Below are positions 41,362-49,506 of a DNA stretch of 64,000 bases, in pieces. Position numbers and translations under genes: made by a program. Under the pieces are notes generated by a model, which worked only from the letters and a program-made list of their open reading frames with translations, was not told the DNA's origin and searched no databases. The stretch is from Intestinimonas butyriciproducens (GTDB lineage: Bacteria; Bacillota; Clostridia; Oscillospirales; Oscillospiraceae). Position 1 is the first letter of the stretch. Each line of letters opens with the position of its first letter. The stretch covers positions 2,666,001 through 2,730,000 of the forward strand of contig NZ_CP011524.1 of NCBI RefSeq assembly GCF_004154955.1, in the 5' to 3' direction.

Positions 41362-41400
41362 AAAAAGCTGCGCCTTACTGTGGGTAAGGCGCAGCTTTTT
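41362..41400 (-). terminator. Terminator after argS
   Basis: Perfect 17-bp stem (41362-41378 with 41384-41400), 5-base loop. An overlapping second inverted repeat (about 41341-41368) may compete with it. Confidence 0.93.
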
Positions 41401-41413
41401 ACTCTGAGCATCG

Positions 41414-43162
41414 TCACATTTTTTCCGGGGCGCTCACCCCCAGCAGTCCCAGTCCGCCGGCGATGACGGCCCGGGTGGTATCCGCCAGCTTGAGGCGGGC
41501 ATCCCGCAGGGCGGGGGCCTCTTCCCGAATACGGCAGGCATTATAGAACCGGTGGAAATCGCCTGACAGCTCCACCAGATAGCGGTTGATGCGGGAGGGA
41601 TCGTAGTCCCGCGCCGCCAACCGGATCTCTTCCGGCAGCATGGAGAGCGCCTTCAGCAACGCCTTTTCCTCCGGCTGGACGAGCAGCACGGCGTCCACGT
41701 CCCCCGCCGCCGGGACCGCCGCCCCCTCTTCCGCGAGCTTGGCGATGAGGGAACAGATGCGGGCGTGGGCATACTGCACATAGTAAACCGGATTATCCGA
41801 ATCCTCCCGGACAGCCAGATCCAGGTCGAAGTCCAGCGGGGAATTGCTGCTGCGGGAGTTAAAGAAATAGCGGGCCGCATCCACGGAGATCTCATCCAGA
41901 AGGTCATGGAGGGCAATGGCCTTGCCGGAGCGCTTGGACATTCGGACAGGCTTGCCGTCCTGGAGGAGGTTCACAAGCTGCATGAGCACCACCACCAGGC
42001 GGTGAGAGCCGTCCAGGCCCAGGCCGTCCAGCGCCGCCTGGAGCCGCGCCACATGGCCGTGGTGGTCGGCCCCCCAGATGTTCACAGCCTTGGAGAATCC
42101 CCGCTTTTCCAGCTTGTTGCGGTGGTAGGCGATGTCGGCGGCAAAATAGGTATAAAAGCCGTTGGCCCGGCGGAGCACGTCATCCTTCAGGTCCAGCTTG
42201 TCCGCCTGCTCGCGGGTCTTTCCCTCCCGCATATACTTTTCCTTGAGGAGCTCGGTGGTGTTGAGCCACAGGGCCCCTTCCTTTTCGTAGGTCCAGCCAC
42301 GCTGGGTGAGCATCTCCACCGTCTCACGGACATAGCCGCTCTCATGGAGGCTGGACTCGAAGAACCACTCGTCATACTCGATCTGATAACGCCGGAGGTC
42401 CTCCTTCATCTTGGGCACGTTGACGCTCAGCCCGAACTGGGCCATCGCCTCCTGACGCTCCTCCTCGCTCTCCTCCAGCCAGCCGTCCCCGTGCTCGGCG
42501 CGGAAAGCCTGCGCCAGCTCCCGGATGTCGTCGCCATGGTAGCCGTCTTCCGGGAAGGCGAAGTTCTCCTCGCCCAGAATGAGCTGATGATAGCGTGCGT
42601 CGATCGACACGGCGAACTTGTGGATCTGATTGCCGGCGTCATTGACATAGAATTCCTTCCAAGTGTCGTATCCAGCCATGGACAGGACGTTGGCCAGCGT
42701 GTCGCCCAGCACGCCGCCCCGGGCGTTGCCCATGTGCATGGGGCCGGTGGGATTGGCAGAGACGAACTCCACCATCACCTTTTCCCCATGGCCTTCGTCG
42801 CTCTCGCCATAGCGGGCGCCCTCCCGCTCCACGTCGGCGATGACCTGGCCGTACCACCTGGATCCCAAGGTAAAGTTGAGAAAGCCGGGTCCGGCGATCT
42901 CCACCTTGTCAAAAAAAGAGCCCTCCAGATCCAGGTGGTCGCAGAGTGTCTGGGCAATGGCGCGGGGCGCCATGTGCATGGCCTTGGCCCCCGCCATTGC
43001 GAAGGAGGAGGCGTAATCCCCGTGGGAGACGTCCTTGGGGATCTCTACAGAGCCCCCGACCTCCAGGCCGCCGGGGAGCTGTCCGGCCGCCGCGGCCCTC
43101 TCATAAGCCTTTTGCGTAAGCTCCGCCACCTGACTCTTGGCGGACTGGATCAGATTCGACAT
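41414..43162 (-). CDS. argS: Arginyl-tRNA synthetase
   Basis: Charges tRNA-Arg with arginine. 582 residues from the ATG at 43162, preceded by AAGGGGAAGG. The HIGH-type motif appears as ANPTGPMHMGNARGG (near residue 125), and the KMSKS-type loop as VRMSKRSGKAI (near 375). The N-terminal Add-1 domain and the C-terminal DALR anticodon-binding helices (RINRYLVELSGDFHRFYNACRI) are in place. It follows a DUF1934 gene by 76 bases, an order also known from Bacillus (ywiB-argS). Confidence 0.97.
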   Translation of the reverse strand: MSNLIQSAKSQVAELTQKAYERAAAAGQLPGGLEVGGSVEIPKDVSHGDYASSFAMAGAKAMHMAPRAIAQTLCDHLDLEGSFFDKVEIAGPGFLNFTLGSRWYGQVIADVEREGARYGESDEGHGEKVMVEFVSANPTGPMHMGNARGGVLGDTLANVLSMAGYDTWKEFYVNDAGNQIHKFAVSIDARYHQLILGEENFAFPEDGYHGDDIRELAQAFRAEHGDGWLEESEEERQEAMAQFGLSVNVPKMKEDLRRYQIEYDEWFFESSLHESGYVRETVEMLTQRGWTYEKEGALWLNTTELLKEKYMREGKTREQADKLDLKDDVLRRANGFYTYFAADIAYHRNKLEKRGFSKAVNIWGADHHGHVARLQAALDGLGLDGSHRLVVVLMQLVNLLQDGKPVRMSKRSGKAIALHDLLDEISVDAARYFFNSRSSNSPLDFDLDLAVREDSDNPVYYVQYAHARICSLIAKLAEEGAAVPAAGDVDAVLLVQPEEKALLKALSMLPEEIRLAARDYDPSRINRYLVELSGDFHRFYNACRIREEAPALRDARLKLADTTRAVIAGGLGLLGVSAPEKM

Positions 43163-43238
43163 GTCCTTCCCCTTTCCATCACTTATACTATCTGTGCTCT
43201 CCACTTGTGCGGTACCGGCTTGGGGCCGGTCCGCGCCC

Positions 43239-43682
43239 TCACTGCTTCAGGATGGCTTCCTTTTCCCTTACATCGATGTGGAAGGCGTTCTCCCCCGCCA
43301 CCGCATGGTCGATCTCAATGGCGTAATCGATTTCGATCTGGCCGCCGTGGTCATCCAGGGCGGCGCGCATCTTCCGGGTGTTGATGCCGATCGAAAGCGC
43401 CCCATAGGGCGTATCATACATGGAAAAGTGCCTCCGCCCCGGCTGAAAGACCATCTGGGAATTGAATTCGCCCATCCGCAGCAGCGTGATGCAGTCCGGC
43501 TCCACCTGGAAGGTGGTGAGGGTCCCCTCCAGCCCGGTGAGCTCGCTCTCCTGATATGTGAGGGTATAGCCCTCCTCCCCGCAGTCTATCAGCCGTCCCT
43601 CCGTAATGAGCTCCACGGTCTCCGGCGGGTTGTCGTCCAGGGTCTGCGTCCCCCTGATAGAGATGATAACGCTTTTATCCAT
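43239..43682 (-). CDS. DUF1934 (YwiB-like) beta-barrel protein
   Basis: 147 residues from the ATG at 43682. It contains ISIRGTQTLDDNPPETVELITEGRL, TYQESELTGLEGTLTTFQVE, and GIHT-like INTRKMRAALDDHGGQIEIDYAIEI, matching the small lipocalin-like barrel of the DUF1934 family. Function unknown. The conserved pairing with argS is seen here, and co-transcription is likely. Confidence 0.82.
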   Translation of the reverse strand: MDKSVIISIRGTQTLDDNPPETVELITEGRLIDCGEEGYTLTYQESELTGLEGTLTTFQVEPDCITLLRMGEFNSQMVFQPGRRHFSMYDTPYGALSIGINTRKMRAALDDHGGQIEIDYAIEIDHAVAGENAFHIDVREKEAILKQ

Positions 43683-43787
43683 CGGGAAATTACCTCGGTT
43701 GCACATAGAATCCGGGTTATTATATACTAGAAGGAGGGGAATGTAAAGCCCAAAAACGTGCGCCTTGGTCGGACGCCGGGGAGCGCC

Positions 43788-44603
43788 TCAGTACCGCCAG
43801 ATATCCACCTGGGTGACCTCCGCCGCCACATCCTGCCGCAGGAAGATCGAGGCCAGACGGGAAAAATCCTCCACGCTGTCGCTGACATAGTAACGGCTTT
43901 CCCCGCGCCTGCCAGGTTCCGCCAGGGCGGCCATCCCGCCCAGTCGCTCCGCCACACGGCGGGCGCACTTCTCCCCTACGTTCACCAGCGTCACGCCGGG
44001 CCCCATACAGTTCCCGATGACCTCGGTCAGCAGCGGATAATGGGTGCAGCCCAGCACCAGGGTATCCACGCCGGCATCCTGAAACGGTTCCAGGTACTCC
44101 GCCGCCACCGTCTCCGCCACGACATCGCCTGGGCGGAAGCGCCCGTTCTCCACCAGCGGCACAAAGAGCGGACATGCCCGGGAGAGCACGCGCACACCGG
44201 GGGCCTCCGCCGCGATCCGCCGCTCGTACGCCCCGCTGCGAATGGTGGCCTGGGTGCCAATGAGTCCCACCAGGCCGTTTTTCGTGCTCCGGGCCGCCGC
44301 CTCCGCCGCGGGTTCCACCACGCCCCAGATGGGAATGTCGTTTTCCTCCGTCAGTACGTCCAGGGCCGTAGTGGACACAGTGCCGCAGGCGATGACGATG
44401 GCCTTCAGGTCAAAGGTACGGAGAAAAGCCACGTCCTGCCTAGCATAGCGCACAAGGGTATCCCGCGAACGGCCGCCGTAGGGCACCCGTGCAGTATCTC
44501 CGAAATAGATGATGTCCTCCCCGGGCAGCAGCCGCTGCAGCTCGCGCACCGCCGTCAGGCCGCCCAGGCCGGAGTCAAACACGCCGATTGGCCGATTATC
44601 CAC
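43788..44603 (-). CDS. murI: Glutamate racemase
   Basis: Supplies D-glutamate for peptidoglycan. About 271 residues from a GTG at 44603, 8 bases after AGGAGG. IGVFDSGLGGLTAVREL opens the protein, FGDTARVPYG binds substrate, and the two catalytic cysteines lie in VIACGTVSTTALD (near residue 75) and LVLGCTHYPLL (near 187). The first motif has Gly where many racemases have Asn (CNT), a variation that also occurs in clostridial forms. The gene is monocistronic with its own promoter. Confidence 0.93.
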   Translation of the reverse strand: MDNRPIGVFDSGLGGLTAVRELQRLLPGEDIIYFGDTARVPYGGRSRDTLVRYARQDVAFLRTFDLKAIVIACGTVSTTALDVLTEENDIPIWGVVEPAAEAAARSTKNGLVGLIGTQATIRSGAYERRIAAEAPGVRVLSRACPLFVPLVENGRFRPGDVVAETVAAEYLEPFQDAGVDTLVLGCTHYPLLTEVIGNCMGPGVTLVNVGEKCARRVAERLGGMAALAEPGRRGESRYYVSDSVEDFSRLASIFLRQDVAAEVTQVDIWRY

Positions 44604-44668
44604 GCAACAGACCTCCTGCTTTTCCTTCTCAGACACCCGCCGGAGGCATGCCGACGGCCGTCTTAGTA

Positions 44669-44697
44669 ATGATATGCGAAACGGCCTGGAAAAACAA
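44669..44697 (-). promoter_or_regulatory. murI promoter
   Basis: Minus strand TTGTTT (44692-44697), 17-bp spacer, TATCAT (44669-44674). Confidence 0.6.
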
Positions 44698-44722
44698 GTG
44701 GCTTTTTCCGATCCGGTGACGT

Positions 44723-44750
44723 TTGACAAGCCCCGGAAATATACTATAAT
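44723..44750 (+). promoter_or_regulatory. Strong consensus promoter P1 for the small acidic protein
   Basis: Perfect TTGACA (44723-44728), 16-bp spacer, perfect TATAAT (44745-44750): the best promoter match in the window. The leader would be about 120 bases. Confidence 0.8.
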
Positions 44751-44807
44751 AATGTCTGCCGAACCAGCCGCTCCCTCGATTTTCCGGGCAAAAGGCCTGC
44801 GGCCGAC

Positions 44808-44836
44808 TTGCGGTTTGGGCGCGCACGCATTATAAT
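44808..44836 (+). promoter_or_regulatory. Second promoter P2 for the small acidic protein
   Basis: TTGCGG (44808-44813), 17-bp spacer, perfect TATAAT (44831-44836). Confidence 0.55.
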
Positions 44837-44878
44837 AAGGATGGCAGGGCAGTCTGCCTGGTAAGGAGGGTTCTCAAC

Positions 44879-45295
44879 ATGAAGCTGGAACTGACGAAAA
44901 AGCAGTACAGACGTCTGCTGGACATGGTCTATATCGGAAACTGGGTGCTCAATTCCACCCGTGGGGAGGACCGTATCCCCGATTACGACGAGGTGGAGAG
45001 CCTTCTCTTTTCCAAGGCCAGGGACGAGGGTATGGGCATCCTGGCCGAGGTCTACGACGGGGAGGTCGTTCCGTCCCGGGCCTTTGCCGAGGGCGGCATC
45101 CACGAGGCCATCATGGACTACGAGGACAGCGTGTTTTTCGACATTCTGGCCGAGGATCTGGCACGGCGCGATATGGACGACGTCCCCATCGATGACAGTA
45201 ACTGTGAGGAGCTCAACTCCCGCATCGACGCCTATATCGCCGAATTTGAGGAGCACGGCACGGATAATCTCACGGTAGACAGCGATATTCTGTAA
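44879..45295 (+). CDS. Small acidic protein of unknown function
   Basis: 138 residues, strongly acidic, predicted soluble and mostly helical. KLELTKKQYRRLLDMVYIGN is a basic amphipathic start, followed by YDEVESLLFSKARDEG and a Glu/Asp-rich C-terminal half (FFDILAEDLARRDMDD, AYIAEFEEHG). I do not recognise the family. The ATG follows TAAGGAGGG. Two promoters, one of them full consensus, and a strong terminator argue for a highly expressed single-gene unit. Confidence 0.8.
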   Translation: MKLELTKKQYRRLLDMVYIGNWVLNSTRGEDRIPDYDEVESLLFSKARDEGMGILAEVYDGEVVPSRAFAEGGIHEAIMDYEDSVFFDILAEDLARRDMDDVPIDDSNCEELNSRIDAYIAEFEEHGTDNLTVDSDIL

Positions 45296-45390
45296 GATGG
45301 TGCGGCGGTGTCCTTCCGCTCTTCCCGTTTGTCTTTCTCCCCGCTGCGGACATATGGCCGCGACATAGGATGGTTTTACCGCGATATGGC

Positions 45391-45422
45391 AAGGCGCCCG
45401 GTCCTAAGACCGGGCGCCTTTT
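45391..45422 (+). terminator. Terminator of the small acidic protein gene
   Basis: Perfect 13-bp stem (45391-45403 with 45408-45420), 4-base loop, then T's. Confidence 0.9.
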
Positions 45423-45520
45423 CCCGCTCCCCGCCCATTCCGGCCGCCCCGGAGACATACCGGGGGACAAGTTTGCATATACATGCCACTGAGAATCAAT
45501 GCAAACGGAGTGTGGACGAT

Positions 45521-46126
45521 ATGCAAACAGGCTGGAATGAGAACCGGGCGCTACTCTGCGGCACAGTGGCGGGAGAGCCGGTCCTCTCCCATGAGAATCA
45601 CGGCGTGAGCTACGACGTTTTCCCCCTCTCGGTCCCCCGCCTCTCCGGGGCCGAGGACCGCCTCAACGTAGTGGCGGCCCGTCCGCTGCTGACGGACTGT
45701 CCCCTGGCCCCAGGCGACCGCGTGGAGGTCCAGGGCGAGGTCCGCTCCTTCAACAACCGCACCGGACCCGGCAGCCGCCTGGTCATCACCCTCTTTGCGC
45801 GGAGCCTCTCCCCCACCCGCGCGGAGCCCGCGAACTGCCTGGAGCTCTCCGGCGTGCTGTGCAAGTCTCCGATCCTGCGGCGCACCCCGCTGGGCCGGGA
45901 GATCTGCGACCTGATGCTGGCGGTCAACCGAAAATATGGCCGGGCCGATTACCTGCCCTGTATCGCCTGGGGCACGCTGGCCCAGCGCTGCGGCGGCCTG
46001 CACGTGGGGGACGGGGTCAAGCTGGAGGGGCGGCTTCAGAGTCGGAGCTACCAGAAGGTAGTGGACGGCGTGACACAGGACCGCACGGCTTTTGAGGTGT
46101 CTGTCATGCACCTGGAACCGCTCTGA
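45521..46126 (+). CDS. SSB-like OB-fold protein
   Basis: 201 residues from the ATG at 45521. Two related OB-like segments are seen: NRALLCGTVAGEPVLSHENHGVSYDVFPLSV (about residues 7-37) and LELSGVLCKSPILRRTPLG with DLMLAVNRKYGRADYLPCIAWGTLA (about 105-150). These copy the start and the DNA-binding strands of single-stranded DNA-binding proteins, the second being the closer match. It differs from a housekeeping Ssb: no acidic C-terminal tip and a tandem arrangement. Its role in replication or repair is inferred. A weak GGAG precedes the start. Confidence 0.65.
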   Translation: MQTGWNENRALLCGTVAGEPVLSHENHGVSYDVFPLSVPRLSGAEDRLNVVAARPLLTDCPLAPGDRVEVQGEVRSFNNRTGPGSRLVITLFARSLSPTRAEPANCLELSGVLCKSPILRRTPLGREICDLMLAVNRKYGRADYLPCIAWGTLAQRCGGLHVGDGVKLEGRLQSRSYQKVVDGVTQDRTAFEVSVMHLEPL

Positions 46127-46228
46127 CGGGATACATAGCGGCAGATCTGTTCCTGAGCTGGATCAGAATGCGCTCTTCTCTTTCTTTTCGGAGGGGCTGC
46201 CGCTCTCTTAACGGGCACTGCCCCATCA

Positions 46229-46256
46229 AAAAAGGGCCGCCGGGGCGGCCCTTTTT
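46229..46256. terminator. Terminator between the SSB-like gene and carD
   Basis: Perfect 13-bp stem (46229-46241 with 46244-46256) with A and T runs: bidirectional. Confidence 0.92.
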
Positions 46257-46257
46257 G

Positions 46258-46779
46258 CTACGCGTTTTTCTTCTCCCGGGACTCCAGCCTCTTAGCGATA
46301 TAGTCCTCCACCTCTTCAAAGGGGATGCCCAGAGCAGCGGAGAATTCGCTGTAGACCAGCTCTTCCGCTTTCTTTTTATAGGTCTGATCGATCATACCCA
46401 GACGCTTTCCCCGTCGGAGCGACTCCTGAGATTTGACATGGATATCCTTCATCAACTGCAGCAGGTCTTCTGATCTGTGTCCCTGAAAGGCTTTATGGTA
46501 GTGGTCGGTCAGGGAACGTGCGCCCCTTTCGTTCCAGCCGGATGCCTCAATGGAGGGGAGTGTATCAATGAGTGCATTGGCTGCCTCCGCCGACAGGATG
46601 GGGCGCATAAAGACCTGGCTGTTTACAGGGGCGAAGATCGTCCCTCCCCCATGCAACAGCGAGAGGGTGTAATAGCTCCGCGCCCGGTCCGCACCCCGCG
46701 CCTCCTCCAGCGGTCCCACTGCCTCCACGCGGCATGCGCCGGAGTTGTTGTAAAAGATCAGCTCTCCCTTTTGAAACAT
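46258..46779 (-). CDS. carD: CarD family RNA-polymerase-binding regulator
   Basis: 173 residues. The N-terminal RNAP-interacting domain (FQKGELIFYNNSGACRVEAVG, YYTLSLLHGGGTIFAPVNS) is the CarD_TRCF Tudor-like fold. The C-terminal helical domain has DLLQLMKDIHVKSQESLRRGKRLGMIDQ and an acidic/basic end. CarD-type proteins stabilise the open promoter complex, for example at rRNA promoters. The ATG follows ATAGGAGGAAGG. TTCATT-17-TAAAAT is a weak possible promoter on the minus strand (46841-46869). Confidence 0.9.
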   Translation of the reverse strand: MFQKGELIFYNNSGACRVEAVGPLEEARGADRARSYYTLSLLHGGGTIFAPVNSQVFMRPILSAEAANALIDTLPSIEASGWNERGARSLTDHYHKAFQGHRSEDLLQLMKDIHVKSQESLRRGKRLGMIDQTYKKKAEELVYSEFSAALGIPFEEVEDYIAKRLESREKKNA

Positions 46780-46854
46780 ACCTTCCTCCTATATCTGCTC
46801 TATCAATTCCTGATATCTCTATTTTGCACATTTCCCCTATATTTTAGTATATTC

Positions 46855-46887
46855 TTGGGGGAAAATGAAATTTTTATTTTTCCCCTG
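46855..46887. promoter_or_regulatory. Inverted repeat between carD and the diguanylate cyclase
   Basis: GGGGAAAAT near 46857 and ATTTTTCCCC near 46878-46887 form an imperfect dyad about 100 bases before carD. It could be an operator or a weak terminator. The rest of the intergenic region (46780-47121) is AT-rich without a gene. Confidence 0.4.
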
Positions 46888-47001
46888 GTTTATGTTATGT
46901 GGCAAGCAGGTTACTGCCTCCATCGACCTCACACTCCGGAAAACATAAAGTCGTGCCGTTGACCGCCTTTTCACGCTCATCCATCGCTTCAAATTTTTTC
47001 T

Positions 47002-47030
47002 TTGCGTTTCCAATTACGATATCATATAAT
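47002..47030 (+). promoter_or_regulatory. Promoter of the diguanylate cyclase
   Basis: TTGCGT (47002-47007), 17-bp spacer, perfect TATAAT (47025-47030). Confidence 0.6.
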
Positions 47031-47121
47031 ATTGCCTGTCGGATCATCTGCCCACAGTTGATTCATACGGTGCTTGCCGCCCGCGTCCTCCCTTTATGTT
47101 TTTGATGGAGTGTGGTCCACA

Positions 47122-48297
47122 ATGATCTCTCGAAATACACAGGCTTTGCTCCCCTTTGACGAGCAGTACCGGGGTGAGGTGGAAACTCGCCTGGCAGAAG
47201 ACGCCTACCGCACGGAGCATTTTTTGGCCCTGTGTATTTTGTTTATGCAGTCGCTGCTTCTGTTTATTTTCTGTTTCCGGGCTGGCGGACCGTTTTTCTC
47301 CCCCCGGCGTACTGGGTACACGCTGCTCTACTTCCTGCTGATCGTATTTACGCTGCTCTTTCTCTGGGCCCGTCGCAGGACGCGCCATCGCAGTGGTGCG
47401 TTTCAACTCCGCCTGGGTGCAGCTTATGCCGGCCTTGTGTGCCTGTGGTCCTGCGCCGTCACATGTCTGGATCAACTGGGCGGCAATGGGCTGGTGGTTT
47501 TCAGCTATATGCTTCCCGCCCTGGCTGCCCTCACGGTGCTCACCCTGCACCAGAGCATCCTGATCTTCGGCTCTGCCTTCCTTATTATCAATCTGGCTCT
47601 CCCCTTTCTGCCCGGCGGCATCCATAATCTCTTCAGCAACCTCATCAACAGCTTTGCGCTCTCTTCCCTGTCCATCTTCATTGCCTGGAGACTCTATCTA
47701 TCACGGGCCTCCGCACACTACGGAAATATTTTGGTCCAGAAGCAATATCAGGAACTGGAGCGGGTGAATCAGAAGCTGGAGGAATTGGCGGATACCGACC
47801 AGCTTACGGGGCTCAACAACCGCCGGTATTTGGAGCGGCATATCCGTCAACGGCTGGAGGATATGCGTGGAAGCTGTCTGCCTGTAGCGGGGCTCATGGT
47901 GGATATTGATTTCTTCAAACAGTACAACGACAAATACGGCCATTTGGCCGGAGACGAATGCCTCCGTGTGATCGCGGAAGAGATCCGCCGTTTTGCGGCT
48001 CAGGGGGATATCCACGCCGTGCGTTATGGCGGAGAGGAATTCTTCCTGTGCTGGATTGGCTGTGGGACGCAGGAGGCACAGGAAGGCGCGGAGCGCCTGC
48101 GGAAGGCGGTATCCGTTGCGCAGGGCCCCTCCGGCTATCCTCCGGTGACGACCAGTATAGGTATCCATGTCCGGGCGCCCTGGGGAAACACGGACTTCGA
48201 AGACTTTCTTCGTCAGGCCGACAGTGCGCTCTATCAGGCTAAAGCCGAAGGCCGAAATCGTGTCGTCGTAAAAGGCTGGGGCGCCGTCTGTCCTTGA
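47122..48297 (+). CDS. Membrane-bound diguanylate cyclase (GGDEF)
   Basis: 391 residues from the ATG at 47122. Six hydrophobic segments fill about residues 30-190. A short coiled coil (YQELERVNQKLEELADTDQLTGLNNRRY) leads to the GGDEF domain, with VDIDFFKQYNDKYGHLAGDECL and the active-site RYGGEEFFLCW (GGEEF variant, near residue 310), ending in the typical ADSALYQAKAEGRNRV. It makes cyclic di-GMP from GTP. No EAL domain is fused. The weak ribosome binding site (GGAG 12 bases upstream) suggests low expression. Confidence 0.93.
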   Translation: MISRNTQALLPFDEQYRGEVETRLAEDAYRTEHFLALCILFMQSLLLFIFCFRAGGPFFSPRRTGYTLLYFLLIVFTLLFLWARRRTRHRSGAFQLRLGAAYAGLVCLWSCAVTCLDQLGGNGLVVFSYMLPALAALTVLTLHQSILIFGSAFLIINLALPFLPGGIHNLFSNLINSFALSSLSIFIAWRLYLSRASAHYGNILVQKQYQELERVNQKLEELADTDQLTGLNNRRYLERHIRQRLEDMRGSCLPVAGLMVDIDFFKQYNDKYGHLAGDECLRVIAEEIRRFAAQGDIHAVRYGGEEFFLCWIGCGTQEAQEGAERLRKAVSVAQGPSGYPPVTTSIGIHVRAPWGNTDFEDFLRQADSALYQAKAEGRNRVVVKGWGAVCP

Positions 48298-48324
48298 ACG
48301 CAGTTTCCCGTTCAAATGGCCGAG

Positions 48325-48362
48325 GGGCGCCACCGTTTTTTCAAACGGTGGCGCCCTTTTTT
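48325..48362. terminator. Terminator between diguanylate cyclase and carbamate kinase
   Basis: Perfect 14-bp stem (48325-48338 with 48343-48356), 4-base loop, T6. Confidence 0.93.
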
Positions 48363-48417
48363 GCTCCATGTCACACCCTGTGCCCCACAATCCAGCCGAC
48401 CCATGCGGGAATCTATT

Positions 48418-49359
48418 TTATCTTTGGATCAGGGTGCCGGTCCTCCCCTCGATCCCCTCTCCCGCCTTTTCCAGAAGTGTGATAAGCGCAGTGCGTCCCG
48501 GGGCGGACTCGGCGAATTCCACGGCGGCCTGGACCTTGGGCAGCATGGAGCCGGGGGCGAACTCGCCGTCGTCCATATAGGCCCGGGCCCGGGCCGGGGT
48601 CAGGAAGGAGAGCCATTCCACGTTCGGCTTTCCGAAGTGAATGGCCACCTTTTCCACTGCGGTGAGGATGATAAGGCAATCGGCATCCAGCTGCCGGGCC
48701 AGGGTACAGGCTGCGAAGTCCTTGTCGATGACGGCGGCCGCGCCCTTGAGATGATGTCCGTCGGTCTTAAAAACCGGGATACCCCCGCCGCCGCAGGCTA
48801 CCACCACCAGTCCGGCGGCCACCATATCACGGATAGACTTGATCTCCACAATAGAGACCGGCTTGGGGGAGGCCACCACCCGGCTCCAGCCCCGCCCGGC
48901 ATCCTCCACGACATCGTAACCCCGCTCCGCTACCAGCTTGTCGGCCTCCTCCCTGGTCATAAAGGCTCCAATGGGCTTGGTGGGATGCTGGAAAGCCGGG
49001 TCTGCGGGGTCCACCTCCACCTGGGTGAGCACCGTGGCCACGCCTTTATCAATGCCCCGGTCCATCAGTTCCTCCCGCAGAGCGTTCTGGAGATCATAGC
49101 CGATGTAGCCTTGGCTCATGGCCACGCAGACGGACAGAGGGCAGGGGATATATCTCTCCGGATCGGATCGGGTGAGTTCAGCCATGGCCTTCTGGATCAT
49201 GCCCACCTGGGGGCCGTTGCCGTGGGCGACGACCACCTCGTGGCCCGCCTGGATCAGATCGGCGATGGCGCGGGCGGTCCCACGGGCCGCGGCCATCTGC
49301 TCGGGCAAATTCTCCCCCAGCGCATTGCCGCCCAAGGCGATGACGATACGTTTCCCCAT
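48418..49359 (-). CDS. arcC: Carbamate kinase (ArcC/YqeA)
   Basis: 313 residues. Transfers the phosphate of carbamoyl phosphate to ADP, giving ATP, CO2 and NH3. IVIALGGNALGE at the N-terminus, VVAHGNGPQVGMI, VACGGGGIPVF and DKDFAACTLARQLDADCLIILTAVEKV are the family motifs. It is the last gene of the ygeX-ygeY-ygeW-arcC unit, 147 bases after ygeW. Together with the carbamoyltransferase YgeW it should recover one ATP per carbamoyl group released from purine-derived ureido compounds. Confidence 0.95.
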   Translation of the reverse strand: MGKRIVIALGGNALGENLPEQMAAARGTARAIADLIQAGHEVVVAHGNGPQVGMIQKAMAELTRSDPERYIPCPLSVCVAMSQGYIGYDLQNALREELMDRGIDKGVATVLTQVEVDPADPAFQHPTKPIGAFMTREEADKLVAERGYDVVEDAGRGWSRVVASPKPVSIVEIKSIRDMVAAGLVVVACGGGGIPVFKTDGHHLKGAAAVIDKDFAACTLARQLDADCLIILTAVEKVAIHFGKPNVEWLSFLTPARARAYMDDGEFAPGSMLPKVQAAVEFAESAPGRTALITLLEKAGEGIEGRTGTLIQR

Positions 49360-49506
49360 GATGACACCTCGTTCAAACCATTTTTAAATAGCGGACCCGT
49401 CCGCAATTACCGTTTGATCAGCAGTTACGGGCGGGTCTGCAGGAAGGAGGGAAAGAAGCAGGAATTTATGGAGAAAGTGCGGAAGTCGGGAAGGGCCCTC
49501 CCGCGC

